Counted from the stretch's first letter, positions 46,769 through 56,320 are shown. The stretch is 64,000 nucleotides of DNA from Pseudodesulfovibrio profundus (GCF_900217235.1 NZ_LT907975.1:186001-250000); one strand, 5' to 3'. The notes: generated by a model not told the origin, from the sequence alone. Numbers and translations: made by a program.

Positions 46769-46842
46769 AGTAACCAACTTTGGCACAAGCCAATTGATTG
46801 TTACTGGTGTGTGGGGAGTAGAGCTTGCTGCTCCCTTTTTTT
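46769..46842 (+). ncRNA. Predicted structured small RNA of the island
   Basis: About 74 nt. Hairpin 1: AGTAAC (46769-46774) pairs GTTACT (46800-46805), CAA with TTG, and TTGGC (46780-46784) with GCCAA (46789-46793) around an ACAA tetraloop. Hairpin 2 is GGGAG/CTCCC (46814-46818, 46831-46835) followed by T7, a factor-independent terminator. A TATAAA box ends 5 nt upstream. No protein frame fits within it. Structure and signals are seen; expression is inference. Confidence 0.45.
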
Positions 46843-46898
46843 ATAAAAATTAGATCGTAGGTGGAGCAAGCCGCTACCAATCGTACTGTTTTATTTAA

Positions 46899-46935
46899 TA
46901 AAAAAAAAAGCCCTTACGATTTCTCGTAAGGGCTT
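46899..46935 (-). terminator. Terminator of tRNA-Asn
   Basis: Perfect 12-bp stem AAGCCCTTACGA/TCGTAAGGGCTT with a minus-strand T10 tract. It lies within the direct repeat. Confidence 0.9.
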
Positions 46936-46993
46936 GGTCTTTCGGTGGCTCCCCAGCACGGACTTGAACCGCGAACCTAGTGATTAACAGTCA
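46905..46993 (-). repeat. attR: direct repeat at intact tRNA-Asn
   Basis: 89 bp matching 43597-43685 except one position. It spans the terminator and tRNA positions 29-76, so the element brought a copy that rebuilt the tRNA. Confidence 0.92.
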
Positions 46994-47021
46994 CCCGCTC
47001 TGCCGATTGAGCTACTGGGGA
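46946..47021 (-). tRNA. tRNA-Asn(GTT)
   Basis: 76 nt with encoded CCA. Acceptor TCCCCAG/CTGGGGA, discriminator G, anticodon loop CTGTTAA (anticodon GTT at 46988-46986). It is the integration target of the adjacent island. Confidence 0.97.
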
Positions 47022-47045
47022 ACATTTGCCGTCGAAGCGAAAGAG

Positions 47046-47074
47046 GGTTTAAATAAATCAGCGCAGGGCGTCAA
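47046..47074 (-). promoter_or_regulatory. Promoter of tRNA-Asn
   Basis: Minus strand: TTGACG (47074-47069) and TAAACC (47051-47046), spacing 17; start near 47039. Confidence 0.45.
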
Positions 47075-47220
47075 GCATAAATTTAAATTTTTTTAAAAAA
47101 AGTTTAAATGTCCAGTTACATGTTAAAGGGTCCATTTTCTTGACGGGAAGCGTTATTTGGCATACGCATTTGACGTCTCTTGTATTTTTCTAGACTTAGC
47201 AAGAGTTAGGGATAAATAAA

Positions 47221-48804
47221 TTGTCAAAGAATAAGAAAAAAGCAAAGAAAATCAAGCTTGCGACCAAGTCCGCTCACGCGGAACGGTTTATGCCCATGCT
47301 CGAAGCCCTGCAGTCCAGGGACGAGCTCAATCCTGTTATCAAGACCCGTGTCGAGAAGGCATGTGGCCTGTTGGATGAAAATGTTCATCTTTATCCTAAT
47401 GACTTCAAGCGTGATACTGAGATTCAGGAAATCTGGGATCAGTATATTGAAGTTGAAGGAGAGGAGTTGGAAGCCGTCGACCGTGAATTCGCTATCGCGG
47501 GTCGCGTCGTTTCCTATCGTTCCTTTGGTAAGGTGACATTCTTTCATGTGCAGGACCGCAGCTCGAAGATTCAGGTTTATGCTGCCCGTGATGAACTCGG
47601 CGCCGATCCGTACAAGCTCTTCAAGAAGACAGATGTCGGAGATATAGTAGGCGTCGTCGGTGGGTTGTTCCGCACTAAAACTGGTGAACTCACCCTCAAA
47701 ACCAAATCGTTCCAGCTTGTCAGCAAGTCCATGCGTCCGTTACCGGAGAAATACCATGGGCTTAAAGATGTTGAGACACGGTATCGTCAACGATATGTCG
47801 ATCTTATCGTTACTCCTCGGACCAAGGAAATCTTTGAAATGCGAACTGCAATTGTTCGTGAATTGCGTGATTTTCTTGACGAGAAAGGGTTCATGGAAGT
47901 TGAAACCCCTATGATGCAGGCCATTCCAGGTGGAGCTACTGCCAAGCCTTTTGAAACGCATCATAACGCTCTCGACATGAAGTTGTACATGCGTATTGCT
48001 CCCGAGCTTTACCTCAAGCGTCTGCTGGTTGGTGGCTTTGAGCGAGTATACGAAATCAACCGAAATTTCCGAAACGAAGGTATTTCAACACAGCACAATC
48101 CAGAGTTCACCATGCTGGAGTTCTACTGGGCGTATGCAAACTTCGAAGATCTCATGGATCTTACTGAAGAGATGTTTTCTCGTATCGCCAAAAAGGTCAC
48201 CGGCTCTTCCGTAGTCCCTTATCAGGGCGTGGATGTCGATCTTTCCGTCGGTGCCTGGACTCGCATGGCATTCCATGAGTCTCTGGAAAAGATCGGTGGT
48301 GTGCCTCCCGAAATTTATGCTGATTATGATAAGTGTAGAGACTTCGTTAAGGAGAAGGGCGAAAAGGTTATCGAGGGAGAAAAACTCGGTAAGCTTCAGG
48401 CCAAGCTGTTTGACGTTCTCGTAGAGCCTAAGTTGGTTCAGCCGCACTTCATCTATCATTACCCGACAGATATCTCTCCGCTTTCTCGTCGCAATGAGGA
48501 TAATCCTGATATCACTGACCGCTTTGAGCTGTTCATGACGGGGCGCGAGATGGCAAATGCCTTTTCCGAGTTGAACGATCCAGTGGATCAGCGTGGTCGA
48601 TTTGAAGATCAGGTTGCGGAAAAGGAAGCTGGCGACGAAGAAGCCCACTTCATGGATGATGACTATGTACGTGCCCTGGAATACGGAATGCCACCGGCTG
48701 CAGGGCAGGGTGTCGGAATTGATCGCCTGGTTATGCTGTTAACAGATAGTGCTTCCATCAGGGAAGTCATTCTGTTTCCGCTGCTCAGGCCGGAGGTTGG
48801 GTAA
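47221..48804 (+). CDS. lysS: Lysyl-tRNA synthetase, class II
   Basis: 527 aa from a TTG start; the Lys-rich N-terminus (KNKKKAKKIKLATKSAHAERF) is typical of class II LysRS, and an internal ATG at 47290 is the less likely choice. OB-fold anticodon domain (about 88-175), class II motif 2 in NRNFRNEGISTQHNPEFTML and motif 3 in AAGQGVGIDRLVML. A candidate promoter is TTGACG at 47140 with TACGCA at 47163. It leads into the envelope operon after a 31-nt gap. Confidence 0.96.
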   Translation: MSKNKKKAKKIKLATKSAHAERFMPMLEALQSRDELNPVIKTRVEKACGLLDENVHLYPNDFKRDTEIQEIWDQYIEVEGEELEAVDREFAIAGRVVSYRSFGKVTFFHVQDRSSKIQVYAARDELGADPYKLFKKTDVGDIVGVVGGLFRTKTGELTLKTKSFQLVSKSMRPLPEKYHGLKDVETRYRQRYVDLIVTPRTKEIFEMRTAIVRELRDFLDEKGFMEVETPMMQAIPGGATAKPFETHHNALDMKLYMRIAPELYLKRLLVGGFERVYEINRNFRNEGISTQHNPEFTMLEFYWAYANFEDLMDLTEEMFSRIAKKVTGSSVVPYQGVDVDLSVGAWTRMAFHESLEKIGGVPPEIYADYDKCRDFVKEKGEKVIEGEKLGKLQAKLFDVLVEPKLVQPHFIYHYPTDISPLSRRNEDNPDITDRFELFMTGREMANAFSELNDPVDQRGRFEDQVAEKEAGDEEAHFMDDDYVRALEYGMPPAAGQGVGIDRLVMLLTDSASIREVILFPLLRPEVG

Positions 48805-48835
48805 GGCCACGGGGTCACCCAGGTAGAATCCGTAT

Positions 48836-50065
48836 ATGCGATTCGAGACTTTTGTAGCATTAAGGTATTTGTTCGCACTGCGAAAGCAGTCGTTCATCTC
48901 TATCATTTCCTTATTCGCAATTTGCGGCGTTGCAATTGGAGTCGGAGCACTCATTGTCGTCATTGGCGTAATGAATGGTTTTTCCCATGATCTTCGAGAA
49001 AAGATTCTTGGTGTGAACTCCCATATACTTGTGACCTCCATTCGTGGTGGAATCAACGATTACAGAGAAATGGCTGGCGCTGCCAGTAGTGTGAAAGGAG
49101 TAACTGGTGTTACTCCCTTCATTTATTCCGAGGTCATGCTTTCCACTCGAAATGGGGTGAAAGGCGTTGTTCTGAGAGGGATCGACCCTGGAACATCTGA
49201 TTCCGTTTTAAGTCTTTCGAAAGACATGATCAGCGGGGATGTCGCGAATCTTGAGGTTAATGGCGATGTGCCGGGTATTATTGTTGGAGCTGAGCTCGCA
49301 CGACGGCTTGGTCTCTCGCAAGGATCAGAGGTAAATCTGCTTTCACCTTCAGGGCGATCCGGTTCTGCGGGATTTACTCCTAAAATTCGTCGCTTCGTTG
49401 TGGCAGGCGTATTCCGAACAGGTATGTTCGAGTATGACTCGACGTTAGGATACGTGACCATACCCGCTGCAAGGAAGTTGTTGGGATTCAAGGGCGACAT
49501 TGTTTCCGGGTTGGAAATAAGTGTTGATGATGTCTACAATGTTAGCGCTATTTCTGAGGCGATAAAGCAAAAGGTCGGTTCTTTTACTGTCTATGTTCGC
49601 CATTGGCAGGAAATGAATGCGAATCTTTTCGCTGCATTGGAGCTGGAAAAAACAGCCATGTTTATCATCCTGGCGATGATAGTCCTTGTTGGTTCCTTTT
49701 CCATCGTGACGACCCTGGTGATGCTGGTGATTCAGAAGACGAAAGATATCGCTGTGCTGATGTCGGTTGGAGCAGATACTGCCAGTATTCGCAGAATATT
49801 CATGCTCCAGGGAACCTTTATTGGTGCGACGGGTACAGCCATCGGATTCCTCATAGGGGTTCCTTTGAGTCTGCTTTTGAAGAAGTATCAGTTTATAAAA
49901 TTACCAAGCAACGTGTACCCAGTTGACTACCTGCCGGTCAGGCTTGAATTCATGGATATGGCTGCTATTGGTGTTGCAGCGTTCATGTTGTGTTTTTTGG
50001 CAACCATATATCCGGCTCGACGTGCTGCCGCACTAAGTCCGAGCGATGCCTTGCGTTATGAGTAG
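48836..50065 (+). CDS. lolC: Lipoprotein-releasing ABC permease LolC/LolE
   Basis: 409 aa. Topology of LolCE: one N-terminal helix (about 21-45), a large periplasmic domain (45-270) and three C-terminal helices (275-300, 320-350, 380-400). The FxALRYLFALRKQSFISIISLFAICGVAIGVGALIVV start is the family signature. A single permease gene next to lolD suggests a homodimeric LolC/E-type transporter. It releases lipoproteins for transport to the outer membrane. Confidence 0.92.
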   Translation: MRFETFVALRYLFALRKQSFISIISLFAICGVAIGVGALIVVIGVMNGFSHDLREKILGVNSHILVTSIRGGINDYREMAGAASSVKGVTGVTPFIYSEVMLSTRNGVKGVVLRGIDPGTSDSVLSLSKDMISGDVANLEVNGDVPGIIVGAELARRLGLSQGSEVNLLSPSGRSGSAGFTPKIRRFVVAGVFRTGMFEYDSTLGYVTIPAARKLLGFKGDIVSGLEISVDDVYNVSAISEAIKQKVGSFTVYVRHWQEMNANLFAALELEKTAMFIILAMIVLVGSFSIVTTLVMLVIQKTKDIAVLMSVGADTASIRRIFMLQGTFIGATGTAIGFLIGVPLSLLLKKYQFIKLPSNVYPVDYLPVRLEFMDMAAIGVAAFMLCFLATIYPARRAAALSPSDALRYE

Positions 50066-50741
50066 AGAACTATTATATCGCTTGGTTGCCGTCGAAAAGG
50101 AATTTGAAGGGCCTTCTGAAACCCTTCGAATTTTGCGCAAAATCGATTTGGATATACCGCAAGGAGAGTCCTTGGCGGTTGTTGGTGCTTCCGGCTCAGG
50201 TAAGACAACCCTATTGCACTTGCTTGGCACATTGGATACAGCCTCAAGTGGGCAGGTTTTTTTGGATGGGGTTGATTTAACCACGTTGGACAATAGGCAA
50301 AAGGCTCGGTTACGAAACCGAGATATTGGTTTTGTATTTCAATTTCACCACCTTTTGCCTGAATTCTCCACGCTGGAGAATGTTGCCATGCCTGCTTTCA
50401 TTGGAAAGATGGGGCGCTCTGAAGGGATTCGTTTAGCCAAAGAAGCCCTGGAAATGGTCGGGCTAGGACACAGGCTGGACCATAAAGTCACCACGTTGTC
50501 CGGTGGTGAGCGACAAAGAGCAGCTATTGCCAGGGCGATATTGTTGAAGCCAAAAGTGCTTCTCGCTGATGAGCCGACAGGAAACCTTGATGAGGAAAAC
50601 GGTGCTATGATTGGTAATCTTTTGGTTTCCTTGAATAAAGAATTGGGAATGACATTTGTCGTTGTTACGCATAATCCTGAACTCGCGGGTATGATGCACC
50701 GTCGGGTTGAATTGCGTTTAGGAGAACTCTATGCGCTTTAG
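50058..50741 (+). CDS. lolD: Lipoprotein-releasing ABC ATPase LolD
   Basis: 227 aa from ATG at 50058, overlapping lolC by 8 nt; an in-frame ATG at 50046 is the alternative. Walker A GASGSGKTT near 39-47, signature LSGGERQRAAIARAILL and Walker B LLADEPTGNLDE are present. Energises the LolC/E permease. Its 3' end overlaps bamA by 11 nt. Confidence 0.94.
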   Translation: MSRELLYRLVAVEKEFEGPSETLRILRKIDLDIPQGESLAVVGASGSGKTTLLHLLGTLDTASSGQVFLDGVDLTTLDNRQKARLRNRDIGFVFQFHHLLPEFSTLENVAMPAFIGKMGRSEGIRLAKEALEMVGLGHRLDHKVTTLSGGERQRAAIARAILLKPKVLLADEPTGNLDEENGAMIGNLLVSLNKELGMTFVVVTHNPELAGMMHRRVELRLGELYAL

Positions 50742-53445
50742 TCTTTTTCGCAGCTATTTGATCGGATTCTTAGCCGCTGTATTACTGTTTACTGCCAGTA
50801 CTTCGCAAGCTGCTCAAAATGTCTCCCAGGACGTCAAGGTTGCTGTCCTGCCTTTTACTATTAATGCAGGTGAAGATTTAGCTTATCTTCAGGACAGTCT
50901 GCCGGAGCTGATAGCTGATCGGCTCGGTGAAGCTGGCTTTCAAGTCGTGAGCAGTGATGTTGTTGACAAGCTCATCGCCGACAAAGGAATTACCAGTATT
51001 GATTCCGGCATTGCAAAGGAGTTGGCCTTGCAATCTGGAGCCGCATTTTCAATTTATGGTGACCTCAACCAAATCGGTGAAAACCTGTCACTTGATGCAC
51101 GCTTGATCGATGCTTATTCCGATGATCCGGCAAAAAAGATATCTGTTACAAAAGAAGGGTTAATCAACCTTCTGCCTGCCGTAGATGCTCTTGTTGAACG
51201 CATGCGCATGGATTTGTTGCGTTTGGACGTCATTGGCGAAGTCGATGTAGAAGGCACCAAAGTTCTGGATAAAGATGTTGTGCTGATGCGGTTGACTTTG
51301 CAGAAAGGTGATCTGCTGACTGCGAAAACCGTCAACACGGCGTTGAAGAATATTTATGATTTGGGGTACTTTGACGATGTTCGCGTCAAGGTTACACCTG
51401 CTGACGAAGGCAAACGTGTTACGTTTGTAGTCGAAGAAAAGCCACGAATTCTTGCAGTCGGAGTAACAGGCTCAGACAATATCGATTCGGAAGATATTGT
51501 TGAAGCCATGTCCACCAAGAAGGGTGGTGTAGTTAACCCGAAAGTCTTGGCTGAAGATATTCGCGTGATCCGCGAGATGTACAGGAAAGACGGATACTAT
51601 AAAGCCAAAGTCACTCATGAGATTGAGGATGCCGGAAACGGTACGGCCAGATTGACACTGATTGTCGATGAAGGACGCAAGCTTTATATTGAAAATGTTG
51701 TCATTGACGGTGCAGAGCAGGTCGACCCGGATGACGTAAAGGACGTTCTTGCTTTGCAGGAAAGAGGCATGTTCTCTTTCATTACTGATACTGGCGTCTT
51801 GAAAGAAGAGCTGCTTGAGCGTGATACTTCTGCCATTCAGGCTTTCTATCAGAGTAAAGGCTTCCTGAATATCAAGGTTGGCCGTCCTGAAGTAGAGATC
51901 AAAGAAGACGGAATTACAGTCATCTACCGAGTCTGGGAAGGTGATCGCTACAAAATGGGGGCGACTGCCTTCAAGGGCGATCTGATTGAAGATACTTCCA
52001 AATTGCTTGAAGTTGTTTCCATTGATGAGTTGCAGACGGAAGACGAGTACTTTGACCGTTCCGTGATTCAGGGCGACGTGGCGAAACTCACTTCTTATTA
52101 TAATGATTATGGCTACGCCTACGCCGATGTAAAAGTGCATCTCCAAGACGATGCTGCAACCAAATCGGTTGGGGTCGTTTATACGATCAGCAAGCACCAG
52201 CGTGTGCATATTCGCCGCGTACTGATCGAAGGTAATACTCGAACCCGTGACAACGTTATTCTTCGTGAGATGCGACTTGCTGATGGTGACCTTTTCAGCG
52301 GTAAGAAGCTCAAACGCTCTTACGCTCGTCTGGGGAATTTGAACTATTTCGAAAAGGTTGACATCACCCCCGCACCGACAGGTAATCCTGAAGAAATGGA
52401 CCTTATTGTTAAGGTTAAGGATAAACCAACCGGCAACATCGGTGGTGGTATCGGTTATTCCACATACGAGAATGTATATATTGGCGGTAATATCACGGAG
52501 ACCAACTTGTTTGGTAAAGGGTATCACCTGGCTTTAAATGCTTCATTCAGTGGAGTAAGTACCAAGTATGCTTTAACTTTCCGCAACCCGCATATTAACG
52601 ATACGGATGTTGGTTTTACCGCTGAAATCCATAATCGAGAAGATGAATATAACCGTTATGACAAGGATTCGACCGGTGGAAGTATCAACTTCTCTTATCC
52701 CATAGGCGAATACACCAATCTTTCCTGGGGATATCTGGCAGAATCTTATGAAATCAAAAACGTTGACTCTGAAGCCTCAGATGACGTTAAGGAAGATGAA
52801 GGTTCTCACTTCCTCAGTCAGCTGAACGGTCGATTTGTCCGTGATACCCGAGATTCAAACAGGGCCACTCGCACAGGCACCAGGACCGCTCTGACCGTTC
52901 TTTACGGTGGTGGTGCCATTGGTGGTACAGATAACTTTGTAAAGTACATGGGCGAGTATAACTGGTGGACTCCGGTATTCGAAGAGGTGGTTTTCCATTC
53001 AAAATTCTGGGCAGGATTTGTTCACAAGAACTTCAACGGGGATGAAATTCCCACTGACCAGCGTTTTGATTTGGGTGGCATCGGAGATGTGCGCGGCTAC
53101 TCCCGAGACAAGATTACTCCGCTTGACAGTTCTGGTGATGAACTTGGTGGTACCAAGGCTTTTTACACCAACCTTGAGTTGACGAGGGTAATCAATAAGG
53201 AATACGGGATCAGCGGACTCGTTTTCTTCGATGCTGGTAACGTCTGGAAAGAGGAAGAAACAATGTTCTCATCTCCGACCAGACACGGTGAAAGTCCTGT
53301 AGGGGGCTTGTACAAAAGTGTTGGCGCCGGTATCAACTGGTATTCCCCCATGGGACCACTTGCTCTCGTTTACGGATACGGTCTCGACCAGATCGGCTCC
53401 AGTGGACGTCATAAGTTTGAGTTCACCATGGGCCAACAGTTCTAA
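50731..53445 (+). CDS. bamA: BamA outer-membrane assembly factor with extra N-terminal domain
   Basis: 904 aa, about 100 longer than E. coli BamA. Signal peptide 1-27 (FTASTSQAAQ). Residues about 33-165 form an additional periplasmic domain (VKVAVLPFTINAGEDLAYLQD...ADRLGEAGF...LQSGAAFSIYGDL) resembling CsgG/TolB_N folds. POTRA domains follow from about 168 (LDVIGEVDVEGTKVLDKDVVLMRL) to about 560, then the 16-strand barrel ending in FTMGQQF with terminal Phe. The barrel signature RFDLGGIGDVRGYSRD (loop 6 VRGF/Y) is present. It inserts barrel proteins into the outer membrane. Confidence 0.93.
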   Translation: MRFSLFRSYLIGFLAAVLLFTASTSQAAQNVSQDVKVAVLPFTINAGEDLAYLQDSLPELIADRLGEAGFQVVSSDVVDKLIADKGITSIDSGIAKELALQSGAAFSIYGDLNQIGENLSLDARLIDAYSDDPAKKISVTKEGLINLLPAVDALVERMRMDLLRLDVIGEVDVEGTKVLDKDVVLMRLTLQKGDLLTAKTVNTALKNIYDLGYFDDVRVKVTPADEGKRVTFVVEEKPRILAVGVTGSDNIDSEDIVEAMSTKKGGVVNPKVLAEDIRVIREMYRKDGYYKAKVTHEIEDAGNGTARLTLIVDEGRKLYIENVVIDGAEQVDPDDVKDVLALQERGMFSFITDTGVLKEELLERDTSAIQAFYQSKGFLNIKVGRPEVEIKEDGITVIYRVWEGDRYKMGATAFKGDLIEDTSKLLEVVSIDELQTEDEYFDRSVIQGDVAKLTSYYNDYGYAYADVKVHLQDDAATKSVGVVYTISKHQRVHIRRVLIEGNTRTRDNVILREMRLADGDLFSGKKLKRSYARLGNLNYFEKVDITPAPTGNPEEMDLIVKVKDKPTGNIGGGIGYSTYENVYIGGNITETNLFGKGYHLALNASFSGVSTKYALTFRNPHINDTDVGFTAEIHNREDEYNRYDKDSTGGSINFSYPIGEYTNLSWGYLAESYEIKNVDSEASDDVKEDEGSHFLSQLNGRFVRDTRDSNRATRTGTRTALTVLYGGGAIGGTDNFVKYMGEYNWWTPVFEEVVFHSKFWAGFVHKNFNGDEIPTDQRFDLGGIGDVRGYSRDKITPLDSSGDELGGTKAFYTNLELTRVINKEYGISGLVFFDAGNVWKEEETMFSSPTRHGESPVGGLYKSVGAGINWYSPMGPLALVYGYGLDQIGSSGRHKFEFTMGQQF

Positions 53446-53477
53446 TGTTTAGCGAAGCAATCTCAAGGAGTTTTGAT

Positions 53478-53996
53478 ATGAAGAAAGTATTGTTTCTTGT
53501 TCTGGTTTTCTCTTTGGCTTTTCAGGTATCAGCTTTTGCTGAGACCAAAATTGGAGTCGTTAGCCTTCAGCGCATTGTAAAGACATGTGATTACGGTAAA
53601 GAGGTGGCGACTAAGTTAAAGGCCAAATTCGAGCCCTTGCAGAATGACATCGAACGGGAAGCCGAAGAGATCAGACAGCTGGAAAGTGAGATCAAGAATC
53701 AGGATCTCGCATTGAAGCTCGAGGCTCAACAGGATCGCCAGCGCGATTTTCGTCGTAAAGTTCGTGATCACCAGGATAGCGTAGCTGCTTACCGTCAGAA
53801 GCTGCAGAGTGAAACTCAAAAGCTGCAGAAGCCCATCATTGAAAAAGTTTCTGTTGTGCTCGGTGAATACGGCAAAAAGAATGGCTATTCTCTCATCCTC
53901 GAAGGTACCAATATCGCTGTGTATGTTGGTGAGAAAATCGATTTGACTGATGCAATCATTGCTGAATTGAACAAGATGAAGAAAGCAGGCAAGTAA
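53478..53996 (+). CDS. skp: OmpH/Skp family periplasmic chaperone
   Basis: 172 aa from ATG at 53478 with AAGGAG 7 nt upstream. Signal peptide 1-20 ([14 protein letters not shown]). After a short beta strand ([11 protein letters not shown]), a long charged coiled-coil (about 45-120) and a closing strand region. Chaperones outer-membrane proteins to BamA, encoded just upstream. Confidence 0.92.
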   Translation: MKKVLFLVLVFSLAFQVSAFAETKIGVVSLQRIVKTCDYGKEVATKLKAKFEPLQNDIEREAEEIRQLESEIKNQDLALKLEAQQDRQRDFRRKVRDHQDSVAAYRQKLQSETQKLQKPIIEKVSVVLGEYGKKNGYSLILEGTNIAVYVGEKIDLTDAIIAELNKMKKAGK

Positions 53997-54001
53997 GACA
54001 A

Positions 54002-55048
54002 ATGAAAATTCTGTTATCGGCTTTGGCCGAGAAGCTTGGGCTGGAGTACACCGGTGATGATATTGAAATTACTGGCGTCAACACTCTGGAGAAGGCCGGA
54101 AATGATCAAATTTCCTTTCTTGTAAACCCCAAGTACGCAGATTTAATGGAATCGACCCGGGCCGGATGTGTTCTCACTTCCGGCCCGCACGCCGATAAGA
54201 CCAAACGGGCCTTGATCAGCTCCAATGTGTACATGGACCTGGCAAAGATCGTTGAGATGTTTGCTGAGCCACAAGGGTGTCTCACCGGCATCAGTGACAT
54301 GGCTTTTGTTCATCCTGAAGCCGTTGTACCAGATTCCGTCACCGTGTATCCGTTCGTTTTTATTGGTGCCAATGCAACAATAGGCGAAGGTACTGTTCTT
54401 TTCCCGGGTGTTTATATCGGAGAAAAGACTTCCATTGGCTCCAATTGCCTTTTTTATCCCAATGCAGTCGTAATGGGGGGCCTTTCAATTGGAGATAACG
54501 CCATTCTCCAGCCTGGTGCCGTAATTGGTGGGGATGGCTACGGCTATGCTCAAACTCCCATGGGACATCAAAAAATCCCTCAGATCGGTAATGTGGCAAT
54601 AGGCGATAATGTCGAAATTGGATCAAATACCGCGATTGATAGAGCGGCTCTTGATACAACCAAGATTGGAAATGGTACCAAAATCGACAACTTGGTACAG
54701 ATTGGCCATAATGTTGAGGTTGGAGAACATTGCCTTATCATTGGGCAGGTCGGCATTGGTGGAAGCACCAAGGTTGGCAATGGTGTTGTTCTTGCCGGGC
54801 AGGTTGGCGTAGCTGACAATGCCGAAATTGGTGACGGTGCAATGATCGGCGCGCAAAGTGGTATTGCTGGCAATGTCGAGCCTGGAAGCAAGCTTGCCGG
54901 TAGCCCTGCCATGCCTGCGGGAACGTTCCTGCGTGCTTCGTCTGTCTGCTTGCCCAAACTTCCGGATTTGTTCAAGCGGGTTAAAAAATTAGAGAAAGAA
55001 CTCGCGGCTGTGAAGTTGGCCGCTGAGAATGGTGACAATGATGCATGA
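54002..55048 (+). CDS. lpxD: UDP-3-O-acyl-glucosamine N-acyltransferase
   Basis: 348 aa. N-terminal domain of LpxD, then a left-handed beta-helix of hexapeptide repeats from about 105 to 300 (for example [20 protein letters not shown]), and a C-terminal helix. The catalytic His is in the [20 protein letters not shown] stretch (near 195). Adds the N-linked acyl chain in lipid A synthesis. 6 nt after skp. Confidence 0.96.
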   Translation: MKILLSALAEKLGLEYTGDDIEITGVNTLEKAGNDQISFLVNPKYADLMESTRAGCVLTSGPHADKTKRALISSNVYMDLAKIVEMFAEPQGCLTGISDMAFVHPEAVVPDSVTVYPFVFIGANATIGEGTVLFPGVYIGEKTSIGSNCLFYPNAVVMGGLSIGDNAILQPGAVIGGDGYGYAQTPMGHQKIPQIGNVAIGDNVEIGSNTAIDRAALDTTKIGNGTKIDNLVQIGHNVEVGEHCLIIGQVGIGGSTKVGNGVVLAGQVGVADNAEIGDGAMIGAQSGIAGNVEPGSKLAGSPAMPAGTFLRASSVCLPKLPDLFKRVKKLEKELAAVKLAAENGDNDA

Positions 55049-55499
55049 TGATCAAATCCTCGACATTCGCCGAATAATGGAAATGTTACCGCATAGGTAC
55101 CCTTTCCTTCTCGTGGATCGTGTCCTTGAGTTTGAACCTGGACAACGACTCAAAGCCATGAAAAACGTGACCATGAATGAGAACTTTTTCCAGGGTCACT
55201 TCCCGGGATTGCCTGTTATGCCCGGAGTGCTCCAATTGGAGGCTCTTGCTCAAGCTGGCGGGATCATGGTCATGAACTCTCTCAAAGAGCCGTTAGGTGA
55301 TAAGGTGTTTCTTTTCACCGGCTTGAATAAAGTCAAATTTCGTCGTCCGGTAGTTCCCGGAGACCAGTTGGTACTCAATGTTTTCTTTGAGAAAAGTAAG
55401 TTGAATATTTATAAAATGCGCGGTGTTGCCGAAGTCGATGGACAGGTCACTGCGCAGGGTGAGTTTTCCGCTGCTGTAGCGAATAAAGGGGATATGTAG
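55041..55499 (+). CDS. fabZ: 3-hydroxyacyl-ACP dehydratase FabZ
   Basis: 152 aa from ATG at 55041 (ATG at 55038 also possible), overlapping lpxD by 8 nt. Hot-dog fold with catalytic His in [13 protein letters not shown] and Glu in LEALAQAGG. Dehydrates 3-hydroxyacyl-ACP; competes with LpxA and LpxD for the same substrate, which explains its place in the operon. Confidence 0.96.
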   Translation: MHDDQILDIRRIMEMLPHRYPFLLVDRVLEFEPGQRLKAMKNVTMNENFFQGHFPGLPVMPGVLQLEALAQAGGIMVMNSLKEPLGDKVFLFTGLNKVKFRRPVVPGDQLVLNVFFEKSKLNIYKMRGVAEVDGQVTAQGEFSAAVANKGDM

Positions 55500-56311
55500 T
55501 GGCAAATATGATTCATCCCAGTGCTGTTATTGATCCGACAGCAGAATTGGGTGATAACGTCACAGTTGGACCATTTGTGGTTGTCGGTGCCGAATGTAAA
55601 GTCGGTGATGGGACCATTCTTGAATCCCATGTTGTCCTGAAGGACTATACTGAACTGGGATGCAACAACCATATACATCCCCAGGCAGTTATTGGTGGAG
55701 AACCTCAGCACCTCGCATACAAAGGTGAAAAAACCTTTACCCGACTCGGCGACAATAATCATATTCGTGAATGTGTCACTATTCACAGAGGGACCATTCA
55801 AGGGGAAGGGGAGACTGTTCTTGGCTCGAACTGTATGCTGATGGCATATGCGCACGTAGCCCACGATTGTCGCGTTTCAGATAATGTAATACTTGCCAAT
55901 GCAGTGCAGCTTGCTGGTCATGTCGAGATCGGTCGTAATGTCATCATTAGCGGGCTTTCTGCTGTCCAGCAGTTCATCCGTATTGGTGACTATGCTTTCC
56001 TGGGAGGAGCGAGCGGTTACAAGCTTGATGTTCCTCCGTATATGTTGGCCCATGGCGTACGAGGGATGCTGTTTGGTCCGAATCTCATCGGATTGCGCAG
56101 AAATGGCTTTACTACTGAGGCCTGCAAAGGACTGAAGAAAGCCTATAAAATCATTTTCCGTTCCGGCTTGAAGCGGGAAGCTGGACTTGATCAGGTCGAA
56201 CAGGAAATTCAAGGAATTCCTGAAGTAGATAATCTGGTCCGTTTCATACGTGAAAGTAAAAACGGAGTTACTCCCGATCATAAGCAGCGTAACGGCAACT
56301 CCGAATCCTAA
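55499..56311 (+). CDS. lpxA: UDP-N-acetylglucosamine acyltransferase
   Basis: 270 aa from a GTG whose G is shared with the fabZ stop; GGGG lies 7 nt upstream. Hexapeptide beta-helix (about 2-190) with the LpxA signature HPQAVIGGEPQHLAYKGE and catalytic His in YAHVAHDCRV. Begins lipid A synthesis. C-terminal helices from about 195. Confidence 0.96.
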   Translation: MANMIHPSAVIDPTAELGDNVTVGPFVVVGAECKVGDGTILESHVVLKDYTELGCNNHIHPQAVIGGEPQHLAYKGEKTFTRLGDNNHIRECVTIHRGTIQGEGETVLGSNCMLMAYAHVAHDCRVSDNVILANAVQLAGHVEIGRNVIISGLSAVQQFIRIGDYAFLGGASGYKLDVPPYMLAHGVRGMLFGPNLIGLRRNGFTTEACKGLKKAYKIIFRSGLKREAGLDQVEQEIQGIPEVDNLVRFIRESKNGVTPDHKQRNGNSES

Positions 56312-56320
56312 TCTTCAATA

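Larger units (their letters stand above)
43597..46993. mobile_element. Integrated island at tRNA-Asn, without integrase
   Basis: Bounded by an 89-bp direct repeat made of the 3' part of tRNA-Asn and its terminator; the repeat unit is 3308 bp. The insert is clearly richer in A+T than the flanks. It contains a CI-like repressor, an IS1595 copy, a 67-codon gene and a predicted sRNA, and otherwise non-coding DNA. No recombinase, relaxase, replication or capsid gene can be read in any frame. It is either the eroded remnant of a phage or ICE or a non-autonomous element moved by an integrase encoded elsewhere. Confidence 0.88.

Noticed and set aside
46780-46796. TTGGCACAAG as sigma-54 promoter
   Set aside because: No GC 10 nt after the GG; the sequence is better explained as a stem of the predicted small RNA.
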